Shown here: positions 9,064-18,129 of the stretch, piece by piece
How positions within the stretch are numbered: position 1 is the stretch's first letter
Layout: every line of letters begins with the position of its first letter
From: Pseudodesulfovibrio pelocollis
GTDB taxonomy: Bacteria; Desulfobacterota; Desulfovibrionia; Desulfovibrionales; Desulfovibrionaceae
Length of the DNA: 64,000 nt
Reading direction: 5' to 3'
Assembly: GCF_030282845.1 (NCBI RefSeq)
Contig: NZ_JASTWE010000017.1
Coordinates: forward strand, 1 to 64,000
The notes under the pieces: model-generated
Databases searched by the model: none
Seen by the model: only the letters and a program-made list of their open reading frames with translations
Told to the model about the DNA's origin: nothing
Made by a program: the position numbers and the translations under genes

Positions 9064-10293
9064 ATGAGTAACGGCTCTCCCTCCACCGGCAAGGTCGTCA
9101 CCACCTCGCTCATCGTCACGGGCAACATGCTCGGCGCGGGTATCCTGGCCCTGCCCATAGACCTCGGTCCGGCAGGGCTCCTGACGTCGGTGCTGGGCCT
9201 GCTCGGTGTGTGGGCGCTGATGACCTGCAACGCATTGATCATAGCCCGCCAGCCCTTCCTTGCGCAGAACAGGGATGCGGACCTGCCCACCTTCTTCGAG
9301 GTGGTCCTCGGCCCGGTAGGCAAGTGGGTCAGCGTGGCCGCCAACCTGGTCATCTTCTACGGGCTGCTCACCGCCTATCTGGCTGGCGCGGCCTCGGTGC
9401 TGGTGGGGTCGCTGGGGCTGGCCGTGCCCGGCTGGGCCGCCCTGGTCGGCTACTTCTGCATCGCCACGCTCTTCGCCTCCTTTGGCGATGTGGTGCTGCG
9501 CAAGGGGGCCACCGTGTTCATGACCGTCATGTGGCTGCTCTTCGCGGCCATGGTGGTCATGGTGGTGCCGCACTTCGAGGGCCACGGCGCGCGCGGGGTC
9601 GATCTCGTCTTCTTCACTTCGGCCCTGCCCATCCTGGTGGTGGCCTTCAACTTCCACAACGTCATCCCCACCGTGTGCCGGGTTCTCGATCACGACCGCC
9701 GGTCCATCACCAGGGCCATCTGGCTCGGCTCGAGCCTGGGCATGGTCATGACCTTCATCTGGACCCTGGCCGTGCTCATGACCCTGCCCATGGAGTCCGC
9801 CAATTCCGTGGACATCATCTCGGCCTTCAGCCACAACGAACCGGCCACCGTGCCCCTTGGCCGGTTGATCGCCACCAGGGTTTTTCTCGACGTGTCCGTG
9901 GCCTTTGCCGTGGTGGCCATGACCACGGCCTACATGGCCACCGGCGTGGCCATGCTCAGCTTCCTGCGCGACGTGGGCGGCCGACTGGGAAAGAACCGGC
10001 TGGTGGTCTGGCTCGTGGCCTTTGTGCCGCCCCTGGTCGTGGGCGCGCTCTACCCGGACATCTTCATCGACGCCCTCAACGTGGTCGGCGGCCTGGGCGT
10101 GGGCAGCCTCTTCGGCATCCTGCCGGGGTTGCTGCTCATCCGGCAGGGCGCGCCCGGGTCGCGCAGGCGGCTGGCCGGGTGGGGCATCGTCTGCTTCTTC
10201 TCCGTGGTCCTGCTGGTGGAGCTGGCGCAGATGACTGGCCTGGTCCACATCACCCCCGACATCGAATACTGGAACGCCCGACAGGGGCAATAG
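9064..10293 (+). CDS. Aromatic amino-acid permease (HAAAP family)
   Basis: 409 residues with about 11 membrane segments. It begins with TGNMLGAGILALPIDLGPAGL, the first-helix motif of the hydroxy/aromatic amino-acid permeases (TyrP, Mtr, TnaB), and contains FNFHNVIPTVCRVLDHDRRSI, matching the conserved loop of this family. It should import tryptophan or tyrosine with protons; the exact substrate cannot be read from sequence. GGAG precedes the ATG. The aspA gene starts 8 bp downstream, so the pair is probably an amino-acid uptake and use operon. Confidence 0.88.
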   Translation: MSNGSPSTGKVVTTSLIVTGNMLGAGILALPIDLGPAGLLTSVLGLLGVWALMTCNALIIARQPFLAQNRDADLPTFFEVVLGPVGKWVSVAANLVIFYGLLTAYLAGAASVLVGSLGLAVPGWAALVGYFCIATLFASFGDVVLRKGATVFMTVMWLLFAAMVVMVVPHFEGHGARGVDLVFFTSALPILVVAFNFHNVIPTVCRVLDHDRRSITRAIWLGSSLGMVMTFIWTLAVLMTLPMESANSVDIISAFSHNEPATVPLGRLIATRVFLDVSVAFAVVAMTTAYMATGVAMLSFLRDVGGRLGKNRLVVWLVAFVPPLVVGALYPDIFIDALNVVGGLGVGSLFGILPGLLLIRQGAPGSRRRLAGWGIVCFFSVVLLVELAQMTGLVHITPDIEYWNARQGQ

Positions 10294-10300
10294 GAGAATC

Positions 10301-11710
10301 ATGAGCGAGTACAGAATCGAGCGCGACAGCCTCGGCGAGATGCGGGTTCCGGCCGAGGCATATTACGGCATCCAGACCTTGCGGGCCATGGAGAACTTCC
10401 ACATCACGGGCATCACCATGGCCCACTACCCCCGGTTCATCACAGCCCTGGCCCATGTCAAGCACGCCGCGGCCAAGGCCAACGCCTCCCTGGGGCTGCT
10501 TGACGAAACCAAGGCCAGGGCCATTGCCCGGGCCTGCGAGGAGGTGGCCTCGGGCCTGCTGCACGACCAGTTCATGGTGGACGTGGTGCAGGGCGGGGCA
10601 GGCACCTCGGCCAACATGAACGCCAACGAGGTCATCTGCAACCGCGCCCTGGAGATGCTGGGCCATCAGCGCGGCCAGTACGAGTTTCTCCACCCCCTCA
10701 ACGACGTGAACATGTCCCAGTCCACCAACGACGTGTACCCGTCGGCCCTGAACATCGCCCTGATCCTCGACCTGCGCGAGCTGATCGACGCCATGGAGCA
10801 TCTGCGCAAGGCCTTCTGGCGCAAGGGACAGGAATTCGCGGACGTGATCAAGATGGGGCGCACCCAGTTGCAGGACGCGGTGCCCATGACCCTTGGCCAG
10901 GAGTTCACGGCCTGGTCGGTGATGATCGGCGAGGACGTGCAGCGGGTGGACGAGGCCGAGGACCTGATCTTCGAGATCAACATGGGGGCCACGGCCATCG
11001 GCACGGGCCTCAACTCCCACCCGGACTACACGCGCACCGTGACCGAAAAGCTGGTGGAGATCACCACCCTCAAGCTCGTCTCCTCGCCCGATCTGGTGGA
11101 GGCCACCCAGGATACCGGAGCCTATGTCCAGCTCTCGGGCGTGCTCAAGCGGGTGGCGGTCAAGCTCTCCAAGATCTGCAACGACCTGCGTCTGCTCTCC
11201 AGCGGCCCCCGCTGCGGCCTGAACGAGATTAACCTGCCGCCCATGCAGCCCGGGTCGTCCATCATGCCGGGCAAGGTCAACCCGGTCATCCCCGAGGTGG
11301 TCAACCAGGTGGCCTTTGCGGTCATCGGCCTTGATGTGACGGTGTCCATGGCCAGCGAGGCCGGGCAGCTGGAGCTCAACGTCATGGAGCCGGTCATCGC
11401 GTTTTCGCTCTTTCAGACCGTCAACATGCTCCGACGCGCCAGCTTGACCCTGGCCGACAAGTGCGTCTCCGGCATCACGGCCAATCGCGAGCGCTGCCGG
11501 GAGCTGGTGGAGAATTCCATCGGTCTGGTCACGGCCCTCAATCCCCATATAGGCTACGAGAAATCGGCCGAGATCGCCAAGGAGGCGCTGCGCACCGGCG
11601 GCTCGGTCTACGACATCGTGCTGGAGAAGGGGGTCCTGAGCCGCGAGGAGCTTGAGGACATCCTCAAGCCCGAGAACATGGTCAGGCCGCGCTACGTCCT
11701 TGGGCGGTAG
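10301..11710 (+). CDS. aspA: Aspartate ammonia-lyase
   Basis: 469 residues of the fumarase/aspartase superfamily, converting aspartate to fumarate and ammonia. The superfamily signature GSSIMPGKVNPVIPEVVNQ (about residues 317-335) and the early FMVDVVQGGAGTSANMNANEVI and HPLNDVNMSQSTNDVYP segments are intact. Aspartase rather than fumarase is favoured by the N-terminus YRIERDSLGEMRVPAEAYYGIQTLRAMENF. GGAGAA just before the ATG overlaps the end of the permease gene. In a sulfate reducer this enzyme can feed aspartate carbon into fumarate. Confidence 0.94.
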   Translation: MSEYRIERDSLGEMRVPAEAYYGIQTLRAMENFHITGITMAHYPRFITALAHVKHAAAKANASLGLLDETKARAIARACEEVASGLLHDQFMVDVVQGGAGTSANMNANEVICNRALEMLGHQRGQYEFLHPLNDVNMSQSTNDVYPSALNIALILDLRELIDAMEHLRKAFWRKGQEFADVIKMGRTQLQDAVPMTLGQEFTAWSVMIGEDVQRVDEAEDLIFEINMGATAIGTGLNSHPDYTRTVTEKLVEITTLKLVSSPDLVEATQDTGAYVQLSGVLKRVAVKLSKICNDLRLLSSGPRCGLNEINLPPMQPGSSIMPGKVNPVIPEVVNQVAFAVIGLDVTVSMASEAGQLELNVMEPVIAFSLFQTVNMLRRASLTLADKCVSGITANRERCRELVENSIGLVTALNPHIGYEKSAEIAKEALRTGGSVYDIVLEKGVLSREELEDILKPENMVRPRYVLGR

Positions 11711-11851
11711 CCGCGTTAGCGGTATTCGTCGAGGATGGTGTCTCGCTTGCTTTCACCGGGGGTTTGCGCTATCTTTCTAGACATTGTCCAGAATGTTTCG
11801 GGTGCCCGGCGGGTCGGGCAGTGATCAAGGCCGACCGGGCAAGGAGGAATC

Positions 11852-12613
11852 ATGCGTCGCATCATTGCACTGACCCTGGGGCTGGCACTGCTGGCCATGG
11901 CCGGGTGCGCCTCTTTGAGTCCTTTTCCAAAGAGTATCCATTCCACGCCGCCGAGCCAGCGCGACACGCCGGTGGTCCAGCCGACCACCGACCCCAAGAC
12001 CAGACCCTACACTGTGCTGGGCCGCACCTATTATCCGCTCATCTCGGCCCACGGCTATGACGAGGTGGGGCATGCCTCCTGGTATGGCAAGGATTTTCAC
12101 GGCAAGCCCACGGCCAACGGCCAGATCTACGACATGTACGGCATCTCGGCCGCCCACAAGCTGCTGCCGTTGGGTACCCGGGTGCGCGTGACCAACCTTG
12201 AGAACGGCCGCGTCCTGACCCTGATCATCAACGACCGGGGGCCCTTTGTGGACGGCCGGATCATCGACCTCTCCTATGGCGCGGCGCGGCATCTGGGCAC
12301 AGTGGAGCGCGGGGTGGTCCGGGTGCGCGTGGAGGCCATCGACACCGTGCCGTCCACGGCAACGCAGTTGGCCGGGTCGGCCATCAAATACTATCATGTC
12401 CGGGTGGGTGCCTTTGCCGTGCGCGCCAATGCCGACCGTGTCCACCGCCAACTGGTGGAGAGCGGATATCCCGAGGCGCGGGTGAGCATGGAGGAGCGCA
12501 ACGGCACGGTGCTGCATGTGGTCCAGGCAGGCAGCTTTGTCAGCCGCGACAAGGCCGAGGCAGTGCTGGCGCAGCTCAAGCGCTCCTTCCCCACCAGCTA
12601 TATCGTCAGTTGA
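11852..12613 (+). CDS. rlpA: RlpA family septal-ring lytic transglycosylase lipoprotein with SPOR domain
   Basis: 253 residues. A lipoprotein signal peptide with lipobox LAMAGC puts the acylated cysteine at residue 19. The RlpA double-psi beta-barrel follows (HASWYGKDFHGKPTANGQIYD ... LPLGTRVRVTNL ... INDRGPFVDGRIIDLSYGAARHL, about residues 73-155). A C-terminal SPOR domain (about 178-253, YYHVRVGAFAV ... VVQAGSFVS) binds denuded septal glycan. It is expected in the outer membrane or periplasm, cleaving peptidoglycan strands at division. AAGGAGG precedes the ATG. Confidence 0.93.
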   Translation: MRRIIALTLGLALLAMAGCASLSPFPKSIHSTPPSQRDTPVVQPTTDPKTRPYTVLGRTYYPLISAHGYDEVGHASWYGKDFHGKPTANGQIYDMYGISAAHKLLPLGTRVRVTNLENGRVLTLIINDRGPFVDGRIIDLSYGAARHLGTVERGVVRVRVEAIDTVPSTATQLAGSAIKYYHVRVGAFAVRANADRVHRQLVESGYPEARVSMEERNGTVLHVVQAGSFVSRDKAEAVLAQLKRSFPTSYIVS

Positions 12614-12635
12614 GCCGGGAGGCCGGATGGTCGCC

Positions 12636-12683
12636 GGACACGAAAGAACCCGCGCACGAAGATTCGCGCGCGGGTTCGTGTCC
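12636..12683. terminator. Inverted repeat downstream of rlpA
   Basis: GGACACG (12636-12642) and AACCCGCGC (12647-12655) pair with GCGCGGGTT and CGTGTCC (12668-12683), a 16-bp stem with one 4-nt bulge. There is no T-run. It lies between the convergent rlpA and lipoprotein genes and probably terminates both. Confidence 0.55.
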
Positions 12684-12722
12684 ATGCCGGGTGATCACCG
12701 GCCCCGGGGGAGCCGGGAGCGG

Positions 12723-13160
12723 TTACTGCTTGAGGTGCCAGACGCCCTTGTCGTCGCGCCAGGCCTTGGCCATGATGGACTCGCCGGACTTTTCATCCTT
12801 GATGACCACATCGCGGTAGATGCGGTTCTCGGCCATGTAAGGCTCCTTGGGCGTGGCCGTGTAGGAGTTGCCCGTGTCCGGGTTGGTCCAGTTGGAGGCC
12901 TGGCCGCTGCGGTTGCTTTCCAGGGTGCGCTGGACCTGGGCCTCGTCATGTTTGTCCCACTCGTTGCCGACGATGTAGCCCATCAGGACGCCGACGCCAG
13001 CGCCAACGGCCGCGCCGAGCAGTTTGTCCTTGAAGGTCAGGGCGCCGATGGTGGCACCGGCCAGGCCGCCGACCGTGGCTCCCTGCTGGGCCTTGTTGGC
13101 GCAGCCGAATCCGGCGGTCAGGAAGCAGACGAGAAGGACGATGATTGCGGTATGTTTCAT
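12723..13160 (-). CDS. Glycine-zipper lipoprotein
   Basis: 145 residues. It begins with a lipoprotein-type signal (MKHTAIIVLLVCFLTAGFGCANK, acylation Cys at 20). A glycine-zipper stretch follows (GATVGGLAGATIGAL and LLGAAVGAGVGVLMGYIVG), as in outer-membrane SlyB/OmpA-associated lipoproteins. The C-terminal half resembles surface-antigen or 17-kDa-antigen tails (VQRTLESNRSGQASNWTNPDTGNSYTATP). It is expected to be anchored in the outer membrane with a structural role. AAGGAAGG precedes the ATG. It is divergent from the kinase gene at 13379. Confidence 0.85.
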   Translation of the reverse strand: MKHTAIIVLLVCFLTAGFGCANKAQQGATVGGLAGATIGALTFKDKLLGAAVGAGVGVLMGYIVGNEWDKHDEAQVQRTLESNRSGQASNWTNPDTGNSYTATPKEPYMAENRIYRDVVIKDEKSGESIMAKAWRDDKGVWHLKQ

Positions 13161-13378
13161 TGGGTACCTTCCTTTGTTTTCAGGTTGCCTTGATGATAGC
13201 CTCACTTTGCCATCCTTGTACAGGAGTGAACGACTCCTTTTTCCCGAGGCTATCACAGATTCGCGGAGGTTTCCATGTTCTGGCGAACTTTTCAGGCCCG
13301 CCTCTTGCAGTTGTTCACGGTCTGCCTTCAGGCCCGTGCCTGGGCATTCCTCCTGAACTTCGGACCCGAAGGTGAACG

Positions 13379-16027
13379 ATGCGACGCGCTCCATTATTGA
13401 TGTTCCTCCTTGTCCTCGTCCTGGCCGCCGCCTGCCTGGCCCCGTCGCCGGGGCTGGCCGAGATGGCCAAGAAGAACGTCCTCTATCTCAACTCCTACCA
13501 TCGGGGCTACAAGTGGTCCGACGACATCTTCGACGGTATCCGCTCGGTGCTGGAGGCCGGGCCGTACAAGGTCGATCTCCAGATCGAGTACATGGACGCC
13601 AAGAAGTACAATTACGAGGACGTCACCGGCATGCTCCTGCGCCTCTACAAGGAGAAGTTCCGGGGCGAGCGGTTCGACGTGGTGCTGGTCTCGGACAACG
13701 ACGCCTTCAATTTCGCCCGGCATTACCGCGAGCAGCTTTTTCCCGGGGTGCCGATCGTTTTTTGCGGAGTCAACGCCCTTGAACCCGAAGAACTGGCCGT
13801 GGGCAACATCACCGGCGTGGAGGAGAATTTCGACCTCTCGATGACTCTGGACGTGGCCCGCAGGCTCCACCCGGACAAGCGCCACATGGTGGTGGTGGGC
13901 GACGCCTCCACGGCCGGGCTGGCCATCAAGCGCCAGGTGGAGATGGCCGTGCCCGCCTACGGGCCGGATCTCACGGTGGATTACTGGACCAACCTTTCGC
14001 TGCCCGATGTCCTTGACCGGGTGACCATGCTCCCGCCGGACACCTTCCTCTTCTTCATTCCCTACTACCAGCCCATGGGCGACAACTTCTACACCGCCGA
14101 GGAGGTGGTTTCCTCCATCTATGCCCACTCAAGCGTGCCCATCTACACGGCCTGGGAGTTCCTCATCGGCCACGGCGCGGTGGGCGGCCATGTGCTCTCC
14201 GGCTTCCTTCACGGCCAGACCGCCGCGGCCATGGCCCTGGATATTCTGGCGGGCAGATCGGCTGACGACATCACGGTGCTCTACGACGCCGGGGGCGAGT
14301 TCGTCTTCGACCACATCGTCATGACCCGGCTGGGCCTGACCGACGAGATGCTGCCCCGGGGCAGCCGCATCATCAACGCGCCCAAGGCGTTCTACGAGAT
14401 GCCCAAGGAATTGTTCTGGACCATCATGGTCAGCTTCGCCCTGCTGCTGCTGGTCACGGTGTTCCTGGTCTTCGCCATGATCGAGCGGCGCAAGGTGGAG
14501 CGCAAGATCAAGGACCAGCTCGCCTTTCAGGAAACGCTCATGGACACCGTGCCCCAGCTTCTCTCGTGGAAGGACATGAACGGACGCTATCTCGGTGCCA
14601 ACCGCGCCTTTGCCGAGTTCTTCGGTCACGCGGACTCCTCGTCCATTGTCTCCAGGACCACCAGCGAGATCATCGGCGATGCCGAGTATGTGCGCTGGGC
14701 CATGAACGGGGACCAGCAGGCCATGCGCGACCCGGACGCGGTGCGCAAGGTGCGGCGCAAGCTGGTGGACGGCTCCGGGGCGCGGGCCTGGCTTGAGGTG
14801 AACAAGGTGCCCATCCGCGACCAGTCGGGCCGGGTGGTGGGCGTGCTGAGCACGGCCGAGAACATCACCAAGGAGCACAACCTCGAAAAGCAGCTTCTCC
14901 AGTCGCAGAAGATGGAGGCCATCGGCACATTGGCCGGTGGTATTGCCCATGATTTCAACAACATACTCACATCGATCATCAACTCCACAGAGCTGGCCCT
15001 GGGCGATGTGGAGCCCGATTCGGTGACGCGCCGCGATCTGGAGCGGGTGCTCAAGGCCGCCCGGCGCGGCGGGCGCGTGGTCAAGCAGATCCTCGCCTTT
15101 AGCCGACCGTCCACCGAGGGGTTCCGGCCCACGGACCCGGGCGCGGTGGTGGCCGAGGCCCTCGGCCTGCTGGAGGCGTCCATGCCGAGCAATATCGAGG
15201 TCCGCTCCCATGTGGACCCGACCCTGCCCTGCGTATTGGCCGACCCCACCCAGCTGCATCAGGTGGCCATGAACCTGTTTACCAACGCCTTTCACGCCTT
15301 GCGCGAGGCGGGCGGAGTGATCGAGGCGTGGGTGGAGCCGGTCTTTCTGGCCGAGGACGAGGCCACCGCCATGGGCCTTGAGCCGGGCGAGCACGTGCGC
15401 CTGCGCATCGAGGACAACGGCCCGGGCATCCCGCCCGAGATCGTGGACAAGATATTCGACCCGTTTTTTTCCACCAAGGACAAGACCGAGGGCACCGGGC
15501 TGGGGCTGGCCGTGGTCCACGGCATCGTTCGGAGCCATCGGGGCGGATTGCGCGTCCTTCCCAGGCCGGGCGGGGGCATTGTCTTCGACGTTTGCCTGCC
15601 CCGGGCCGAGGGCATTGATTCCGAGTGCCCGGCCCGGCCGACCGGTCCGGTCCTGCCCGGCGGGCGCATCCTCTTCGTTGAGGACGACCATGACCAACTG
15701 GAGGCCACCCCGCGCCTGCTTGAGGTCATGGGCTACCGGGTCACCCCGGCCCAGGCCCCGGAACAGGCGCTGGCCCTGGCTGGTGCCACGCCGTGTCCCT
15801 TTGACCTGCTCATCACCGACTACGACATGCCGGGCATGAGCGGCACCCAGCTGGCCCGGCGGGTGGGCGAGATCGCCCCGTCCCTGCCCGTGGTCCTGGT
15901 TTCCGGACGCGAGGACGCGGCCGCGGCCGCCGTCCACTTGCCCAATATCCGTCAGGTGGTTATCAAGCCTTACGACAAGGACGATCTCGCGGCCGCCATA
16001 GCGGGCGCGCTCAAGGCAACGCAGTGA
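13379..16027 (+). CDS. Hybrid sensor histidine kinase with periplasmic ABC-type substrate-binding domain
   Basis: 882 residues. A signal peptide (1-27) is followed by a periplasmic ABC-substrate-binding-like sensor (about 35-325), a membrane helix (about 345-367), a PAS domain (385-500), a HisKA dimerisation domain with the phospho-acceptor His near 524 (GGIAHDFNNILTS), and a HATPase domain (N box, DNGPGIPPEI, GTGLGLAVVHGI; about 630-740). A C-terminal receiver with FVEDD and ITDYDMPG completes it (phospho-Asp near 813). The sensor probably binds a small organic solute outside the membrane. A sigma-54 activator follows after 22 bp, so they form one operon. By synteny with D. vulgaris I infer that the pair controls the lactate operon at 25366; the ligand is not proven. 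Confidence 0.92.
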   Translation: MRRAPLLMFLLVLVLAAACLAPSPGLAEMAKKNVLYLNSYHRGYKWSDDIFDGIRSVLEAGPYKVDLQIEYMDAKKYNYEDVTGMLLRLYKEKFRGERFDVVLVSDNDAFNFARHYREQLFPGVPIVFCGVNALEPEELAVGNITGVEENFDLSMTLDVARRLHPDKRHMVVVGDASTAGLAIKRQVEMAVPAYGPDLTVDYWTNLSLPDVLDRVTMLPPDTFLFFIPYYQPMGDNFYTAEEVVSSIYAHSSVPIYTAWEFLIGHGAVGGHVLSGFLHGQTAAAMALDILAGRSADDITVLYDAGGEFVFDHIVMTRLGLTDEMLPRGSRIINAPKAFYEMPKELFWTIMVSFALLLLVTVFLVFAMIERRKVERKIKDQLAFQETLMDTVPQLLSWKDMNGRYLGANRAFAEFFGHADSSSIVSRTTSEIIGDAEYVRWAMNGDQQAMRDPDAVRKVRRKLVDGSGARAWLEVNKVPIRDQSGRVVGVLSTAENITKEHNLEKQLLQSQKMEAIGTLAGGIAHDFNNILTSIINSTELALGDVEPDSVTRRDLERVLKAARRGGRVVKQILAFSRPSTEGFRPTDPGAVVAEALGLLEASMPSNIEVRSHVDPTLPCVLADPTQLHQVAMNLFTNAFHALREAGGVIEAWVEPVFLAEDEATAMGLEPGEHVRLRIEDNGPGIPPEIVDKIFDPFFSTKDKTEGTGLGLAVVHGIVRSHRGGLRVLPRPGGGIVFDVCLPRAEGIDSECPARPTGPVLPGGRILFVEDDHDQLEATPRLLEVMGYRVTPAQAPEQALALAGATPCPFDLLITDYDMPGMSGTQLARRVGEIAPSLPVVLVSGREDAAAAAVHLPNIRQVVIKPYDKDDLAAAIAGALKATQ

Positions 16028-16049
16028 CCGGACAGACCGGGGAGGGGAC

Positions 16050-17495
16050 GTGGCCGACATTCTGGTGATAGACGACGACATCGAGGTCTGCGAAACCATG
16101 GAGAGCCTCATAGGAAGGCTCTCGCACGACTGCGACACGGCCCAGACCCTGAGCCGCGGGCTGTCCATGGCCCAGGGCAAGCCCTATGACGTGGTCTTTC
16201 TCGACGTGCGGCTGCCCGACGGGAACGGGCTGGATATCCTGCCCAGGCTCATGGCGCTCCCCAATCCGCCGGAGGTGATCATCCTCACCGGCCGGGGAGA
16301 TCCTGACGGTGCGGAAATGGCCATCGAGGGCGGCGTGTGGGACTACCTGCTCAAACCGTCGAGCGTGCGCGAGATATCGCTCACCCTGGGCCGCGCCCTG
16401 AAGTATCGCGAAGAGAAGGCGGGCAAGTCCGAGATCGAGTCCCTCGACCTCTCGGACGTGGTGGGCAAGAGCCCGCTGATCAGGGCGAACTTCGAGCTGC
16501 TGGCCCAGGCCGCCCGCTCGGACACCAACGTGCTCATCACAGGCGAGACCGGCACGGGCAAGGAGCTTTTCGCCTCCACCATCCATGAGAACTCGCGCCG
16601 CCGGGGCGGCAAGTTCGTGGTGGTGGACTGCGCCGGACTGACCGAGACCCTGGTGGAATCCACTCTGTTCGGCCACCGCAAGGGCGCCTTCACCGGTGCC
16701 CAGGCGGACCGCATCGGGCTGGTCAAGCTGGCCGACAAGGGCACGCTCTTCCTCGACGAGGTGGGCGAGATGCCCCTGTCCATCCAGAAGGCGTTTTTGC
16801 GCGTGCTCCAGGAGCGCACCTTCCGCCCGGTGGGCGACACCAGGGAGCAGACAAGCGACTTCCGGCTGGTGGCGGCCACCAACCGCGACCTCGACGTCAT
16901 GGTGGAAAAGGACCAGTTCCGCCCCGACCTGCTCTTTCGCATCAAGACCATGCGCATCCACCTGCCGCCGCTCTTCCAGCGGCCCGAGGACATCCGCGCC
17001 CTGGCCCTGTTCCAGGTGGAGCGCCTGTGCCGCCAGTACGGCATGGAGCGCAAGAGCTTCGGCTCCAACTTCTTTACCGTGCTCGAAAGCTACAGTTGGC
17101 CGGGCAACGTGCGCGAACTCTTCAACATCCTGGAGCGGGCCGTGATCGCTGCGGGCAACGAGAAGACCATCTACGCCATGCATCTGCCGCGCGCCCTGCG
17201 CATCGAGGTGGCCAAGGCGCAGATCAAGCGCATGACCGGCTCGGAGGTGGTGGCAGAGAAAAGCACGGGGCTGGTGGACGGCATGGCTGTCCGAAAAATC
17301 GGACAGGAGATTTTCGAGGACATCTTCGATCAGGCGCTGCCCTCCCTGCGCGAGTTCAAGAGCGCGGCGGAAAAGGTCTACCTGGGCGAATTGATTCGCC
17401 AGTGCGGCGGCGATCTGGCACAGATTCTGGATGTGTCCGGGCTGTCGCGGTCCCATTTCTATTCCCTGCTCAAGAAATACGGGCTGTCCCTCTGA
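16050..17495 (+). CDS. Sigma-54-dependent response regulator (enhancer-binding protein)
   Basis: 481 residues with the full NtrC-type architecture. The receiver domain (1-120) has ILVIDDD and the phospho-Asp near 52 (FLDVRLPDG). The AAA+ domain (about 140-370) has Walker A GETGTGKE (164-171), the sigma-54 contact loop GAFTGA (212-217), LFLDEVGEMP and SWPGNVRELFNI. The C-terminal Fis-type helix-turn-helix is at about 445-481 (GGDLAQILDVSGLSRSHFYSLLKKYG). It starts with GTG after GGAGG. It should activate sigma-54 promoters once phosphorylated, presumably by the kinase just upstream. The twin palindromes upstream of por are its best candidate binding sites. Confidence 0.94.
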   Translation: MADILVIDDDIEVCETMESLIGRLSHDCDTAQTLSRGLSMAQGKPYDVVFLDVRLPDGNGLDILPRLMALPNPPEVIILTGRGDPDGAEMAIEGGVWDYLLKPSSVREISLTLGRALKYREEKAGKSEIESLDLSDVVGKSPLIRANFELLAQAARSDTNVLITGETGTGKELFASTIHENSRRRGGKFVVVDCAGLTETLVESTLFGHRKGAFTGAQADRIGLVKLADKGTLFLDEVGEMPLSIQKAFLRVLQERTFRPVGDTREQTSDFRLVAATNRDLDVMVEKDQFRPDLLFRIKTMRIHLPPLFQRPEDIRALALFQVERLCRQYGMERKSFGSNFFTVLESYSWPGNVRELFNILERAVIAAGNEKTIYAMHLPRALRIEVAKAQIKRMTGSEVVAEKSTGLVDGMAVRKIGQEIFEDIFDQALPSLREFKSAAEKVYLGELIRQCGGDLAQILDVSGLSRSHFYSLLKKYGLSL

Positions 17496-17609
17496 TGGGC
17501 TGGGGAAAAAGCGGGCGAATTTTGCGTCATGTGCCGGAAGGAAGTCGGCTGAAGGCCGGTTGGCCCCAATTATTTTAGTGGGCGGGGCTATTTTGGGCTT
17601 CCTTTCATT

Positions 17610-17637
17610 TCGTCATGTGTGTATGGAGGGCTAATAC
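17610..17637 (+). promoter_or_regulatory. Possible sigma-70 promoter of the HU gene
   Basis: TCGTCA (17610-17615) and TAATAC (17632-17637) are separated by 16 bp, about 50 bp ahead of the HU start codon. The minus-10 box is good but the minus-35 box matches only four of six positions. Confidence 0.3.
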
Positions 17638-17686
17638 TTTTGTGTTCCGTGCACGGAAACCATTTTCTTAAACATAGGAGAGACAG

Positions 17687-17959
17687 ATGACCAAAGCAGA
17701 ACTTGTTGCCAAAATCGCTGAGAAGAACGGCACCTCCAAGGCTCAGGCCGAGGCGTCCATGAATGCCATTCTCGAAGTCATCCAGGCTGAGCTTGCCGCA
17801 GGAAACAAGCTGACCCTGACCGGGTTCGGCACCTTCAGCGTCAGTGAGCGCAAGGCCCGCACCGGCCGCAACCCCCGCACCGGCGCGGACATCAAGATCC
17901 CCGCCTGCAAGGTTGCCCAGTTCAAGCCCGGCAAGGTTCTGAAGGAAGCTGTTAAGTAG
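17687..17959 (+). CDS. HU family DNA-binding protein
   Basis: 90 residues, the standard size for the HU/IHF histone-like family. It starts MTKAELVAKIAEKNGTSKAQAEASMNAIL. It has the beta-arm region GFGTFSVSERKARTGRNPRTGADIKIPA, which contains the DNA-intercalating Pro of the RNPRTG loop, and ends FKPGKVLKEAVK. It binds and bends DNA as a homodimer in the nucleoid. GGAGAGA precedes the ATG and a textbook terminator follows. Mu-type transposition depends on HU in the well-studied Mu system, which makes the adjacent Mu-like element notable. Confidence 0.96.
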   Translation: MTKAELVAKIAEKNGTSKAQAEASMNAILEVIQAELAAGNKLTLTGFGTFSVSERKARTGRNPRTGADIKIPACKVAQFKPGKVLKEAVK

Positions 17960-17981
17960 TTCGCGTTCGCGCTGTTGTTGA

Positions 17982-18018
17982 GGGAGCCCCCCCGGTCGCC
18001 GGGGGGGCTCCCTTTTTT
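17982..18018 (+). terminator. Strong terminator of the HU gene
   Basis: A 14-bp GC-rich stem (GGGAGCCCCCCCGG at 17982-17995 with CCGGGGGGGCTCCC at 17999-18012), a 3-nt loop and six T. The Mu-like element is inserted 16 bp beyond the T-run. Confidence 0.97.
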
Positions 18019-18027
18019 CCTGCCCGA

Positions 18028-18034
18028 TCTGGAC
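18028..18034 (+). repeat. Target-site duplication, left copy
   Basis: TCTGGAC immediately precedes the element terminus TGCTAGCGG. The same seven bases follow the other terminus at 24993-24999, as expected for a staggered insertion. Counting an A that could belong to either side, 8 bp cannot be excluded. Confidence 0.8.
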
Positions 18035-18041
18035 TGCTAGC

Positions 18042-18082
18042 GGACACTTGGTTTTCAAAAGCCGGGTCACTTGGTTTTCAAA
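18042..18082 (+). repeat. Paired transposase end sites, Mor-side terminus
   Basis: Two direct copies, GGACACTTGGTTTTCAAA (18042-18059) and GGTCACTTGGTTTTCAAA (18065-18082), lie 23 bp apart starting 7 bp inside the terminus. Tight adjacent spacing is the pattern of the R1-R2 transposase sites at the right end of phage Mu. The sequence itself is unlike Mu. Confidence 0.75.
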
Positions 18083-18129
18083 TCTGGTTAACAAAAACAA
18101 GGCCCCAACTCGTGAGGCCCATGTTGTGG

